From JAJNPS01 sp046589965 (GTDB taxonomy: Bacteria; Pseudomonadota; Alphaproteobacteria; Rhodobacterales; Rhodobacteraceae), in NCBI GenBank assembly GCA_046589965.1, contig JBKJVF010000193.1, positions 1 to 10,091 on the forward strand: 10,091 nucleotides of DNA, in the 5' to 3' direction. Below are positions 1 to 7,562 of this stretch, one piece after another. Numbering within the stretch: position 1 is the stretch's first letter; each line of letters begins with the position of its first letter. The notes below the pieces were generated by a model. It worked only from the letters and a program-made list of their open reading frames with translations. It had not been told where the DNA came from and did not search any database. Both the position numbers and the translations under genes were made by a program.

Positions 1-290
1 ACACGCCGCGCCATCGCATATTGGTCCGCAATCACCGGACCCACAGCATGCAGCGCACCGGCATAGCCCGCCATCCGTAGCCGCCGCGCGATGGTAAAGG
101 CACGACCGTCGTTAAAGGCCGGGAAAGCGACACGTATCAGCGTGAGGTCCGCAAGGTAGGGACCAAGGGCAACCGGATCGTCGGTATTCACCAGATCGAC
201 GGCACCCTTGTGGTTGGCAATATCCGCCAAAGCAACGGTTTCAACCTCTGGCACGGGACCAAAGCCAGCATCGGTGACAAGGACGCTCAT
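1..290 (-). CDS. DUF934 family protein (COG3749), partial, C-terminus off the left edge
   Basis: This is the last visible gene of the sulfur operon. I read 96 codons from the minus strand, starting MSVLVTDAGF at 290-288; the C-terminal part lies outside the window. The stretch GRAFTIARRLR (residues 62-72), followed by GYAGALHAVG and DQYAMARR, fits the conserved core of the DUF934 family. Members of this family are regularly found next to cysI/cysH in proteobacteria and have been loosely described as oxidoreductases involved in sulfite reduction, but no reaction is established. The start codon overlaps the cysH stop in an ATGA arrangement (4-nt overlap), so translation is probably coupled to CysH. 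No signal peptide or membrane segment is visible, so it is likely cytoplasmic. Family assignment is by motif memory and context; the function is unknown. Confidence 0.85.
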   Translation of the reverse strand, partial: MSVLVTDAGFGPVPEVETVALADIANHKGAVDLVNTDDPVALGPYLADLTLIRVAFPAFNDGRAFTIARRLRMAGYAGALHAVGPVIADQYAMARR

Positions 291-1034
291 GCTGCAGACT
301 CCGTTTGGACAAGGGGCACACGCACAGCCTTGCCATCGATGAAATGAATGCCGCATTCGACTTTTTCACTGCCGCGCCAACGGCCTGCGCGCGGGTCTTC
401 ACCCGGCTTCACAGCCGATGTGCAAGGCGCACAGCCAATGGAAGGGAAGCCCTTGGCGACCAGCGGATGGCGTGGCAGGCGGTTTTCAACCATGTATTCC
501 TCAAGGTCCTCGCGACCCCAATGGGCCAGCGGGTTGACCTTGATACGCAGATCGCCTTCGGCCTCAAAGAACTCCACGGTCTGGCGGCTTGCGCCCTGAT
601 AGCGTTTCCGGCCCGTGATCCAGCCGTCAAATGACGACAGCGCGCGTTCCAGCGGTTCGACCTTGCGGACATGGCAGCAGGCGTCCGTGTTGATCTGGTG
701 CAACGTGTTATCGGGGTCCTCAAACGCCAACCGTGGCTTCAGCGCGCGGATTGTCCGCACGTCGCCCAGATGCAAAGATTCTGCCAGAAGCCGCTGATAT
801 TCAAGCGTTTCGGGAAATAGCATCCGCGTATCGATGAACAGAACCGGCGTTTCTGGGGCGATGACGCTGACCAGATGCAACAGCACGACCGATTCCGCCC
901 CGAACGATGACACAAGCGCCACCTGTCCCAGATCCGCATCCTTCAACGCATGCTCCAGCACCGCCGTCGCCGAATGGTGGCGATAACGCGCGTTCAGCGC
1001 GGCAACGCGTTCTGCCACGTCGCCCGCATGTAGA

Positions 1035-1045
<11 letters not shown>
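287..1045 (-). CDS. cysH: Assimilatory APS/PAPS reductase (phosphoadenylyl-sulfate reductase family), [4Fe-4S] type
   Basis: A cytoplasmic enzyme that reduces adenylyl sulfate (or PAPS) to sulfite with thioredoxin-type electrons, in cysteine biosynthesis. The 252-residue protein has the usual length. Visible are the nucleotide-binding loop SSFGAES (residues 46-52), GRKRYQGASR (145-154), a cysteine pair CC (123-124), a second pair CAPC (205 and 208), and the catalytic C-terminal motif ECGIHF with Cys231. The two cysteine pairs are the known ligands of the [4Fe-4S] cluster in APS reductases of plants and many bacteria; the E. coli PAPS-specific enzyme lacks them. APS is therefore the likely substrate (inference). 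The ATG at 1045-1043 lies inside the 3' end of cysI (11-nt overlap), and the stop overlaps the DUF934 start. Both overlaps point to one operon. Confidence 0.95.
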
Positions 1046-2705
<1,660 letters not shown>

Positions 2706-2712
2706 ACCTGCC

Positions 2713-3018
2713 TCAGTTCGTCAGATCGACTTGTTTGCCATGGGGATAGTTCGACGGGCCCCGGGTGCGGAACGCCTCGCGGAAATGGATCGGTTCGGGA
2801 CCGTTCGGGCCGGGCTTGGCATCCGCCAGATACGCCCCCACGACAACCAGCCGCTGGGCGGCCCCATGCAGCAATCGCATTTGGGCATGCGCCTCGTCGT
2901 CGATCAGTTCGGCCTCGCCGTGATGGCGCGACCATGTGTCATTGGCCGTCAGATAGACCACATCCCCCAGCCGCAGGTCATTTGCGGTGACGACTTTCGG
3001 GGTAAATCTGCGCGACAT
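2713..3018 (-). CDS. DUF2849 domain protein, first gene of the sulfur operon
   Basis: A small 101-residue protein. I chose the start MSRRFTPKVV at 3018-3016 because DUF2849 proteins typically begin this way and because GAAAGGTG stands about 5-7 nt upstream; a longer open frame runs to 3171 but crosses the promoter region. The N-terminal half (TANDLRLGDVVYLTAN, residues 11-26) resembles a small beta-rich fold. It has no cysteine, no signal peptide and no membrane segment. The family is known mainly from alphaproteobacteria, where it is usually found between cysG and cysI; its biochemical role is not established. Here it leads the operon, with no cysG before it, and its stop is 7 nt from cysI. 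A role helping sulfite reductase (assembly, stability or electron delivery) is only an inference from position. Confidence 0.88.
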   Translation of the reverse strand: MSRRFTPKVVTANDLRLGDVVYLTANDTWSRHHGEAELIDDEAHAQMRLLHGAAQRLVVVGAYLADAKPGPNGPEPIHFREAFRTRGPSNYPHGKQVDLTN

Positions 3019-3078
3019 GGCAGCACCTTTCGAGTTTGGGGCCAATGGAGGGAGAGGTTGGACAGTCTTCACCCCTGT

Positions 3079-3108
3079 AATATAGAAGATTTTCCCGTGT
3101 TTTGCCCA
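3079..3108 (-). promoter_or_regulatory. Candidate promoter of the DUF2849-cysI-cysH-DUF934 operon
   Basis: On the minus strand a TATATT hexamer (3084-3079) stands 18 nt downstream of TGGGCA (3108-3103), a fair match to sigma-70 spacing. It would start transcription about 54 nt before the DUF2849 ATG. One of the three dyads (3084-3095) fills part of the spacer, so a bound regulator would compete with polymerase. The hexamers are approximate. Confidence 0.4.
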
Positions 3109-3167
3109 GCCACGCTTGCAGATAAGGAAGATTGTTCCAATACTCAGGCCAAGTGGAATGTGGTTCC
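3084..3167. promoter_or_regulatory. Three GGAA-N4/5-TTCC dyads between the sulfur operon and the Lrp/AsnC gene
   Basis: Similar short inverted repeats lie at 3084-3095 (AGAA-GATT-TTCC), 3126-3138 (GGAA-GATTG-TTCC) and 3155-3167 (GGAA-TGTGG-TTCC). The first two also share GAAGATT as a direct repeat exactly 42 bp apart, about four helical turns. The first falls in the spacer of the minus-strand candidate promoter, the second in the spacer of the plus-strand one, and the third just downstream in the leader of the regulator gene. Lrp/AsnC proteins bind phased, degenerate dyads, so the neighbouring regulator is the natural candidate ligand. This is inference. Confidence 0.45.
3116..3144 (+). promoter_or_regulatory. 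Candidate promoter of the Lrp/AsnC gene
   Basis: TTGCAG (3116-3121) and AATACT (3139-3144) are separated by 17 nt, giving a predicted start near 3151 and a leader of roughly 38 nt. The GGAA-GATTG-TTCC dyad lies exactly in the spacer. Both hexamers are weak matches, which would suit autoregulation, but the call is tentative. Confidence 0.3.
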
Positions 3168-3188
3168 GCAACCAAGGGGATCTGGCGA

Positions 3189-3650
3189 ATGGCGGCCCAA
3201 CTGGACGATCTGGATCGGAAGATTCTCTCCGAACTGCAAAGCGACGCGGAACAGTCGCTGGACGAAATCGCCCGAAAAGTGGGGTCGTCTAAGACCCCCG
3301 TCTGGAACCGCATCCGGCGCATGAAAGAGCAGGGCGTGATCTTGCGCCAGACCGCGATCCTTGACCCTGAGGCGCTGGGGCTGGAGGCCTGCTTTTTTGT
3401 GCTGATCCGGACCAGCGAGCACGAGGCAGAATGGCAGAGCAAGTTCCTGCAAGCCCTGCGCGCGCGCCCCGAAGTGCTGGAGGCGCATCGCCTGGCGGGC
3501 GATATCGACTATATCCTAAAGGTGCGGGTCAGGAATGCACGGGCATATGACACGTTCTATCAGGCACTGATTTCCGAGGTGCGGATCTACAACGTGACAG
3601 CCCTTCTGAGCATGGAGGAAATCAAGTCGACAACGGTGCTGCCGTTGTGA
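3189..3650 (+). CDS. Lrp/AsnC family transcriptional regulator
   Basis: A 153-residue DNA-binding protein of the feast/famine family. The N-terminal half (residues 5-53) has the typical LDDLDRKIL start and a helix-turn-helix (about 22-45, SLDEIARKVGSS...WNRIRRM). The C-terminal RAM/AsnC ligand-binding domain (about 65-145) contains RLAGDIDYILKV. I start at the ATG at 3189-3191 because AAGGGGA stands 8 nt upstream and Lrp proteins begin this way; an in-frame ATG at 3132 would add 19 unlike residues and run through the dyads. The gene is divergent from the sulfur operon across 170 bp, and regulators in this position commonly control the neighbour and themselves. The effector is unknown; an amino acid or sulfur metabolite (for example cysteine or methionine) is a guess from context. 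A GC-rich terminator follows the stop. Confidence 0.93.
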   Translation: MAAQLDDLDRKILSELQSDAEQSLDEIARKVGSSKTPVWNRIRRMKEQGVILRQTAILDPEALGLEACFFVLIRTSEHEAEWQSKFLQALRARPEVLEAHRLAGDIDYILKVRVRNARAYDTFYQALISEVRIYNVTALLSMEEIKSTTVLPL

Positions 3651-3652
3651 CG

Positions 3653-3690
3653 TCCGGGGGCGCTGCCCCCGAACCCCCGGGATATTTTTG
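3653..3690 (+). terminator. Intrinsic terminator after the Lrp/AsnC gene, with overlapping alternative hairpins
   Basis: Immediately after the stop at 3650, GGGGGC (3656-3661) pairs with GCCCCC (3665-3670) around loop GCT. Alternatively CCGGGGG (3654-3660) pairs with CCCCCGG (3674-3680), enclosing a larger loop. The second form is followed by GATATTTTTG (3681-3690), a T-rich tract on the plus strand, as expected for Rho-independent termination. The convergent P450 gene ends at 3705, so the hairpin may also act in that direction, but there it has no T tract. Confidence 0.7.
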
Positions 3691-3696
3691 CCAAAG
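3682..3696 (+). repeat. Rhodobacterales-type intergenic motif ATATTTTTGCCAAAG, copy 1
   Basis: This 15-mer follows the GC-rich hairpin after the Lrp gene. A copy with 13 of 15 identical bases (ATATTTCCGCCAAAG) is found at 6688-6702 in another intergenic gap. From memory, GC-hairpin plus ATATTT...CCAAAG tails occur often between genes of Rhodobacteraceae, where they probably serve as terminators; that is recollection, not something tested here. Confidence 0.45.
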
Positions 3697-3704
3697 TGAA
3701 TAGG

Positions 3705-4883
3705 CTATCGGGTCGCGACCATCAGCCGTTGCAACCCGTGAAAATGATAGACATCGCCATATTGCGGTGGTTCGGTCATGCGCAATGCAGGATGACGCGC
3801 AAAGAGGATCGGCAGGGCGATCTGCAGTTCCAGCCGCGCCAGCGGTGCCCCGACACAGAAATGAAGCCCCGCGCCGAAACTCGCATTCGGCTTGATCGTG
3901 CGGGCCGCATCAAAGTGGTCCGCGCGTTCCCAGACCCCAGCGTCGCGGTTCGCCGCCGCCAGCAGCAGCCCCACTTGGTCCCCCCGGCGAAACAGGTGTC
4001 CCATGACGTCGATATCCTCATACGCCCAACGGGTGAACATGTGCAAAGGTGGATCAAAGCGCAGGATTTCCTCGACGGTCCGCTCCACCCGGTCCGATGA
4101 CAGGGCGTCCAACGGCAGTCGCGTTTCCAGCAAGACCTTGACGCCATTGCCGATCGTGTGGACCGTCGCCTCGTGGCCCGCATTTAAAAGCAGGATACAG
4201 GTGGAGATCAGCTCATCCGTCGTCAGCCGCTCGCCTGCCTCTTCGGCCGCGATCAGGTGGGTGATCAGATCATCCGCAGGCGTTGCGCGCCGCGCCTCGA
4301 TATAGCCGCGCAGGAACGCGACGAATGCCTCGGTCGCGGCGACAGCCCGATCCTCCGTCACGCGGGTACGACCGGCCATGTACATGCCGACCATGGCGTT
4401 GGACCAGCGCAGAAGGTCGTCGCTCCGATCTTCCGGCACTCCGAGAAGGCGCGCGATGATGGTGACGGGCACCCGCGTCGCGTAATGCTGCAAAAGGTCA
4501 AAGGGTCCGGATGGAAATCCATCGATCAGCTGAAGGCACAGCGCCTCGATCTCGGGGGCAAGTGCTGCAATCCGGCGCGAGGTAAAGGCCCGCAGGACCA
4601 GACTGCGCAGGCGCGTGTGGCGTGGCGGCTCCAGTTCCAGCATGGAATGGGCCTCAACCGCATAGAAGGGGCGCAGATGGTCGGGGATGACCGGGGGCGT
4701 GACAGGTTCGCGGCCAAACCGGCGGTCGCGAAAGATTGCGTTCACCGCGGCCGCGTTGCCGGTGCATGTCAGGTCATAGTCCTGCCAGTGAAAGAAGGGA
4801 CCCGCTGACCGCGCGCGTTCATAGAACGGATAGGGGTCTTGCACAAAGCCAGGGTCAGTCGGGGATTGCGACAGCGTTTGCAT
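3705..4883 (-). CDS. Cytochrome P450 (soluble bacterial, class I type)
   Basis: A 392-residue heme-thiolate monooxygenase, the usual length for soluble bacterial P450s and without a membrane anchor. Visible hallmarks are HTRLR (89-93, C helix, heme propionate contacts), the I-helix oxygen-activation motif AGHEAT (235-240), the ExxR pair E272/R275 (EEILRFDPP), and the heme loop FGAGLHFCVG with ligand Cys343 followed by APLAR. It would need an external ferredoxin and ferredoxin reductase; neither gene is in the window. The substrate cannot be told from sequence. The gene begins 4 nt after the EamA transporter stop with no clear ribosome site of its own, implying translational coupling. It ends convergent with the Lrp gene, sharing a 54-bp gap. 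All key residues are intact. Confidence 0.95.
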   Translation of the reverse strand: MQTLSQSPTDPGFVQDPYPFYERARSAGPFFHWQDYDLTCTGNAAAVNAIFRDRRFGREPVTPPVIPDHLRPFYAVEAHSMLELEPPRHTRLRSLVLRAFTSRRIAALAPEIEALCLQLIDGFPSGPFDLLQHYATRVPVTIIARLLGVPEDRSDDLLRWSNAMVGMYMAGRTRVTEDRAVAATEAFVAFLRGYIEARRATPADDLITHLIAAEEAGERLTTDELISTCILLLNAGHEATVHTIGNGVKVLLETRLPLDALSSDRVERTVEEILRFDPPLHMFTRWAYEDIDVMGHLFRRGDQVGLLLAAANRDAGVWERADHFDAARTIKPNASFGAGLHFCVGAPLARLELQIALPILFARHPALRMTEPPQYGDVYHFHGLQRLMVATR

Positions 4884-4887
4884 GGTC

Positions 4888-5802
4888 TTAGGCGCGCAAC
4901 TTCAGCAGACCCTGCGCGATCAGGGCACCCGCGACGACGACAACGGCCCCGCCTGTCTGCCACCAGTTCCACGCCCCACCGGACAGAAACACGATCAGCA
5001 TGACATAGAACGGCACTGCGTTCATGTGCAGGCTGGCCGCCCCGATCCCGATGCGTCCGACCGACACGATCCACAACAACTGGCTGACCGCCATCGACCC
5101 GATGCCGAAAATGGCAAGGCCGGCGAATTCTCTTGCGCCGATGGATCCCCAGTCCGGCCATGCGTCACGGATCAGACCGTCGGCCAGCGCCGCGATCAGC
5201 ATCACGACCGCAGCACCCGCGACCGTCACCGCACTGCGGCCCAGCGATGTCAGCGCAGGCAGCGCACGCACCGTTTCGCGCGACCCCCATGTGTAGCACA
5301 AGACCGATGCCAGCGCCGCCAGCGCGCCAAGCCCAAGGTCGATCTTGACCGTTCCGCCGACCAACGCGATCAGCCCGCCCGCAATCGACAGGACCAGCCC
5401 CAGCCCAAGGGCGCGCGTGAAAGGACGGCGGTCCAGCGCACATTCCAGCGCAATCCCTGCGACCGGCATGGTCGCGGTCACGATGGCAACGGTCACGGCG
5501 TCGGTCAGCTTCAGGGCAATGATCACAAAGACCGATGCCAACCCGAGCGTCACGAATCCGACCCAGGTGCCGCGCAGCCAGTCCGCCTGCCGCACCACAC
5601 CTACGCCCTCGATCGCCCACCAGATCGGCACCAGAACCATGGCGGCCAACGTCGCCCGCGCGGCGGTCAGCGCCAAGGGGGGCATATGCGGCACGATCAG
5701 GTTGGCTGCAGGCAACCCCCCGGCCCAGATCAGCATCGAGGCCAGGCAGATCAGGTTCGCGATCAGGACGCCGCGGTTCGCCGAAGATGTGGTGACGGTC
5801 AT
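4888..5802 (-). CDS. EamA/DMT-superfamily transporter (10 membrane segments)
   Basis: A 304-residue inner-membrane protein with ten hydrophobic segments (about 12-31, 41-61, 78-97, 102-121, 129-149, 155-173, 189-209, 225-245, 253-273, 281-301). They are arranged as two five-helix repeats, as in the drug/metabolite transporter family. The charged joint between the halves is DRRPFTR (124-130). The AARATLAA stretch (47-54) and the segment around TDAVTVAIVTATMPVAG are typical of EamA domains. I keep the ATG at 5802-5800 because GGAG stands 5 nt upstream; an ATG at 5813 is out of frame. Family members export amino acids, metabolites or drugs, but the substrate is not predictable. It is sandwiched between tpiA (56 nt upstream) and the P450 (4 nt downstream). 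Export or uptake linked to the P450 product or substrate is a reasonable but unproven idea. Confidence 0.9.
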   Translation of the reverse strand: MTVTTSSANRGVLIANLICLASMLIWAGGLPAANLIVPHMPPLALTAARATLAAMVLVPIWWAIEGVGVVRQADWLRGTWVGFVTLGLASVFVIIALKLTDAVTVAIVTATMPVAGIALECALDRRPFTRALGLGLVLSIAGGLIALVGGTVKIDLGLGALAALASVLCYTWGSRETVRALPALTSLGRSAVTVAGAAVVMLIAALADGLIRDAWPDWGSIGAREFAGLAIFGIGSMAVSQLLWIVSVGRIGIGAASLHMNAVPFYVMLIVFLSGGAWNWWQTGGAVVVVAGALIAQGLLKLRA

Positions 5803-5812
5803 GCGGTCTCCA

Positions 5813-5861
5813 TGACAGGCCCACGCGGATCAGGCTGTCCCGCCCGCGACAGCGCCTGTCA
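5813..5861 (-). other. Nested hairpin between tpiA and the EamA gene
   Basis: An outer dyad TGACAGGC (5813-5820) / GCCTGTCA (5854-5861) is perfect over 8 bp and includes the tpiA stop codon. Inside it, GCTGTC (5834-5839) pairs with GACAGC (5848-5853) around an 8-nt loop, leaving a 13-nt one-sided bulge. There is no T tract, so a simple intrinsic terminator is unlikely. The structure covers almost the whole 56-nt gap and ends just before the GGAG ribosome site of the transporter (5808-5811). It could attenuate expression or protect upstream mRNA. Confidence 0.45.
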
Positions 5862-6602
5862 GGACGCCGACAAGGCCGCGACAATTGCGCCGAAATCCAC
5901 AGCTTTCAGACTTGCCCCGCCCACCAGCGCGCCATCGACATTCGCCAGCGCAAAGATCTCGACCGCGTTGGACGGCTTGACCGACCCGCCATAAAGCAGC
6001 CGCACGCCCGCAGCCTCGGCACCGATCCGCTCGCCAAGGCGCGCGCGGATAAAGGCGTGAACCTCGGCAATCTCTGGCAGGGTAGGGGTGCGCCCGGTGC
6101 CGATGGCCCAGACCGGTTCGTAAGCCACGACCAACGTCGCGGCCGTCCCGCCCTCAGGCACCGATCCCGCCAGCTGCGTCCCCACGACGTCCAGCGTGCG
6201 CCCTGCGTCACGCTCCGCCTCGGTTTCGCCGATGCAGACCACCGCCACCAGTCCCGCCGCAAGCGCCGCCTCGGCCTTGCTGCGCACCAGGGCGTCCGTC
6301 TCGCCATGATCGGCACGGCGTTCGGAATGGCCAAGGATGACATGCGACGCCCCGGCATCCTTCAGCATTCCCGCCGAGATATCGCCGGTATGGGCCCCCG
6401 ACGGTTTGGGATGGCAATCCTGGCCGCCGACCATCAGCGGGCTTCCCTTCGCTGCCGCCGCCATCTGCGCCAGCAATGTCGCGGGCGGGCAAAGCAGCAT
6501 CTCGCAGGCAGCGGCAGGATGCGCCTCGGTCAGCGCCTTGACCTCGGCAAGGCTTGCCGCAAGGCCGTTCATCTTCCAGTTGCCGGCTGCCAGTTTGCGC
6601 AT
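5859..6602 (-). CDS. tpiA: Triosephosphate isomerase
   Basis: A cytoplasmic TIM-barrel enzyme interconverting dihydroxyacetone phosphate and glyceraldehyde 3-phosphate in glycolysis and gluconeogenesis. The 247-residue protein matches the family length. Catalytic residues are Asn8/Lys10 (GNWKMN), His92 (GHSERR) and Glu162 (YEPVWAIGTG, which begins the mobile loop 6). Phosphate-binding segments YGGSVKP (204-210) and GGASL (228-232) are present. I start at MRKLAAGNWK (ATG 6602-6600): it has GGGGGGA close upstream and fits the conserved N-terminus, whereas the in-frame ATG at 6629 would add nine unusual residues. It lies 145 nt downstream of sufA on the same strand, probably with its own promoter, though I could not pick one. 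The transporter and P450 follow and may be read through from it. Confidence 0.97.
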   Translation of the reverse strand: MRKLAAGNWKMNGLAASLAEVKALTEAHPAAACEMLLCPPATLLAQMAAAAKGSPLMVGGQDCHPKPSGAHTGDISAGMLKDAGASHVILGHSERRADHGETDALVRSKAEAALAAGLVAVVCIGETEAERDAGRTLDVVGTQLAGSVPEGGTAATLVVAYEPVWAIGTGRTPTLPEIAEVHAFIRARLGERIGAEAAGVRLLYGGSVKPSNAVEIFALANVDGALVGGASLKAVDFGAIVAALSAS

Positions 6603-6747
6603 TGGATCCCCCCACTCATGTCGCGCCAAGGCCTATCGCGGACAGCCGCAAAGGAAAAGCCCGCGCCTTTTGGGGTCATCAAAAAAAATATTTCCGCCAA
6701 AGGTGTCCTCGGGTGGGGTCAGGTCGCGATGGGCCGTCCGTCGCAGC
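6603..6747 (-). other. Intergenic gap between sufA and tpiA, with T tract
   Basis: This 145-nt gap has no gene. On the minus strand it contains a run of eight T (6688-6681) preceded by GGAAATA, which could end the sufA transcript. The nearest stem, GCGA..TCGC with a C-A mismatch (roughly 6719-6745), is about 40 nt before the tract, so a classical terminator is not convincing. The plus-strand reading of the tract includes the second copy of the ATATTT-CCAAAG motif. A small GCGG-ACAG-CCGC hairpin (6638-6649) lies in the presumed tpiA leader. No good promoter for tpiA was recognised. Confidence 0.3.
6688..6702 (+). repeat. Intergenic motif ATATTTCCGCCAAAG, copy 2
   Basis: This differs at two positions from the 15-mer at 3682-3696. 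Unlike copy 1 it is not preceded by a GC-rich hairpin. Instead it is joined to an A8 run (6681-6688), so on the minus strand it reads as a T tract. Confidence 0.4.
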
Positions 6748-7107
6748 CTATTCGGCGGCGACATCCTTGAACTTTATGGACTCGCCGCAGCCGCAGGCCT
6801 CAGCAACGTTGGGGTTGCGGAACTTGAACCCGGCGGCAAGCAGGTCCGTCTCGTAGTCGATCTCGGTGCCGATCAGGAACATCTGCGCCATCGGCGCGAT
6901 CATCACCCGTGCGCCGTCCTCTTCCACAACCTCGTCAAGCGGATTGACCGACGACACGTAGTCCATGGTGTATTCCATGCCCGCGCAGCCGCCTTTCTTG
7001 ACGCCGATGCGAAGACCCGAAGACCCCTCTTTGGCCATCAGTCGCGCGATCTGTGCGCGGGCGGCGGGGGTGATGGTAACGGCGGCTTTGCCGGGAATGC
7101 CGAACAT
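6748..7107 (-). CDS. sufA: HesB/IscA-family iron-sulfur cluster carrier (SufA/ErpA-like)
   Basis: A 119-residue A-type carrier that accepts Fe-S clusters from the scaffold and passes them to apoproteins in the cytoplasm. The three conserved ligand cysteines are present: Cys41 in KKGGCAGMEY and Cys105/Cys107 in ACGCGES near the C-terminus. Length and domain match single-domain family members; the first seven residues (MFGIPGK) precede the usual VTITPAA start. The ATG at 7107-7105 has AAAAGGA about 8 nt upstream. The gene sits 80 nt downstream of sufT on the same strand, an arrangement often seen at the end of alphaproteobacterial suf operons. SufA, ErpA and IscA cannot be reliably separated from sequence alone; the sufT neighbour favours SufA. 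Clients such as CysH and CysI in this window also need Fe-S clusters, though that is not evidence of a special link. Confidence 0.92.
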   Translation of the reverse strand: MFGIPGKAAVTITPAARAQIARLMAKEGSSGLRIGVKKGGCAGMEYTMDYVSSVNPLDEVVEEDGARVMIAPMAQMFLIGTEIDYETDLLAAGFKFRNPNVAEACGCGESIKFKDVAAE

Positions 7108-7131
7108 GGGCGTTATCCTTTTGATGGCACT

Positions 7132-7160
7132 AAAGTAATCCCAAAGGGCCTGTCATTCAA
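7132..7160 (-). promoter_or_regulatory. Weak candidate promoter for sufA
   Basis: On the minus strand TTGAAT (7160-7155) and TACTTT (7137-7132) are 17 nt apart, inside the sufT-sufA gap and overlapping the base of the hairpin there. The match to consensus is poor at the -10 element. It would give sufA a short leader and partial independence from sufT. Confidence 0.25.
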
Positions 7161-7183
7161 GGCCTGCGTCGGGCGCGGCCTTG
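7158..7183 (-). other. Strong intercistronic hairpin between sufT and sufA
   Basis: CAAGGCC (7158-7164) pairs perfectly with GGCCTTG (7177-7183). Inside, GCG (7166-7168) pairs with CGC (7174-7176), with one bulged base and a 5-nt loop. The 10-bp GC-rich stem begins five nt after the sufT stop codon on the minus strand and has no T tract. It may be a transcription-attenuating or mRNA-stabilising element that sets the sufT:sufA ratio. Confidence 0.5.
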
Positions 7184-7187
7184 CGCG

Positions 7188-7553
7188 CTACATGAACCCC
7201 AGTTCCAGCTTCGCCTCATCCGACATCATGTCCATGCCCCAGGGCGGATCGAAGGTCATCTGGACATCGACCTGCTTGACGCCCGGCACGGCCCCAACCG
7301 CGTCGGCAACCCAACCCGGCATCTCGCCCGCCACAGGACAGCCGGGGGCGGTCAGTGTCATGGTGATGTCGACGGCATTTTCCGGGCCGATGTCGATCGT
7401 GTAGACAAGGCCAAGATCAAAGATGTTGACCGGAATTTCGGGGTCGAACACGGTCCGGCAGGCGTCTGTCACCGTCTCATACAAGGGATGGTCGGTGCTG
7501 GAGGGCCGGATCAACGGTGCGCCCTCGATCTTGTCCTGCGGCTGGTGGGTCAT
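7188..7553 (-). CDS. sufT: SUF-system Fe-S assembly protein, DUF59/MIP18 family (SufT)
   Basis: A 121-residue cytoplasmic protein involved in Fe-S cluster maturation. Visible are the DUF59 signature VFDPEIPVNIFDLGLVY (residues 35-51, with the DPE triad at 37-39), TLTAPGCPVAGEMP with the conserved reactive Cys72, and the C-terminal FDPPWGMDMMSDEAKLELG (101-119) typical of the SUF-associated subgroup. SufT proteins help mature [4Fe-4S] enzymes and are usually encoded in suf operons. Here the gene stands with sufA but without sufB, sufC, sufD or sufS; its 5' neighbour on the strand is ssb, 256 nt away. The start ATG at 7553-7551 has only a weak GAGA upstream. The stop is TAG at 7190-7188, followed at once by the strong hairpin. 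Confidence 0.9.
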   Translation of the reverse strand: MTHQPQDKIEGAPLIRPSSTDHPLYETVTDACRTVFDPEIPVNIFDLGLVYTIDIGPENAVDITMTLTAPGCPVAGEMPGWVADAVGAVPGVKQVDVQMTFDPPWGMDMMSDEAKLELGFM

Positions 7554-7562
7554 GTCATTCTC

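Noticed and set aside
4882..5994. A 370-codon plus-strand frame rich in Arg, Gln, His and Pro
   Set aside because: It is antisense to the transporter gene and the 3' end of tpiA. The low-complexity composition is typical of a shadow frame.
6654..6682. TTGATG on the minus strand as -35 of a tpiA promoter
   Set aside because: No acceptable -10 is found 16-18 nt downstream (CTTTTC only).
6337..7404. A 355-codon plus-strand frame over tpiA, sufA and sufT
   Set aside because: It covers three well-supported minus-strand genes and has no recognisable domain.
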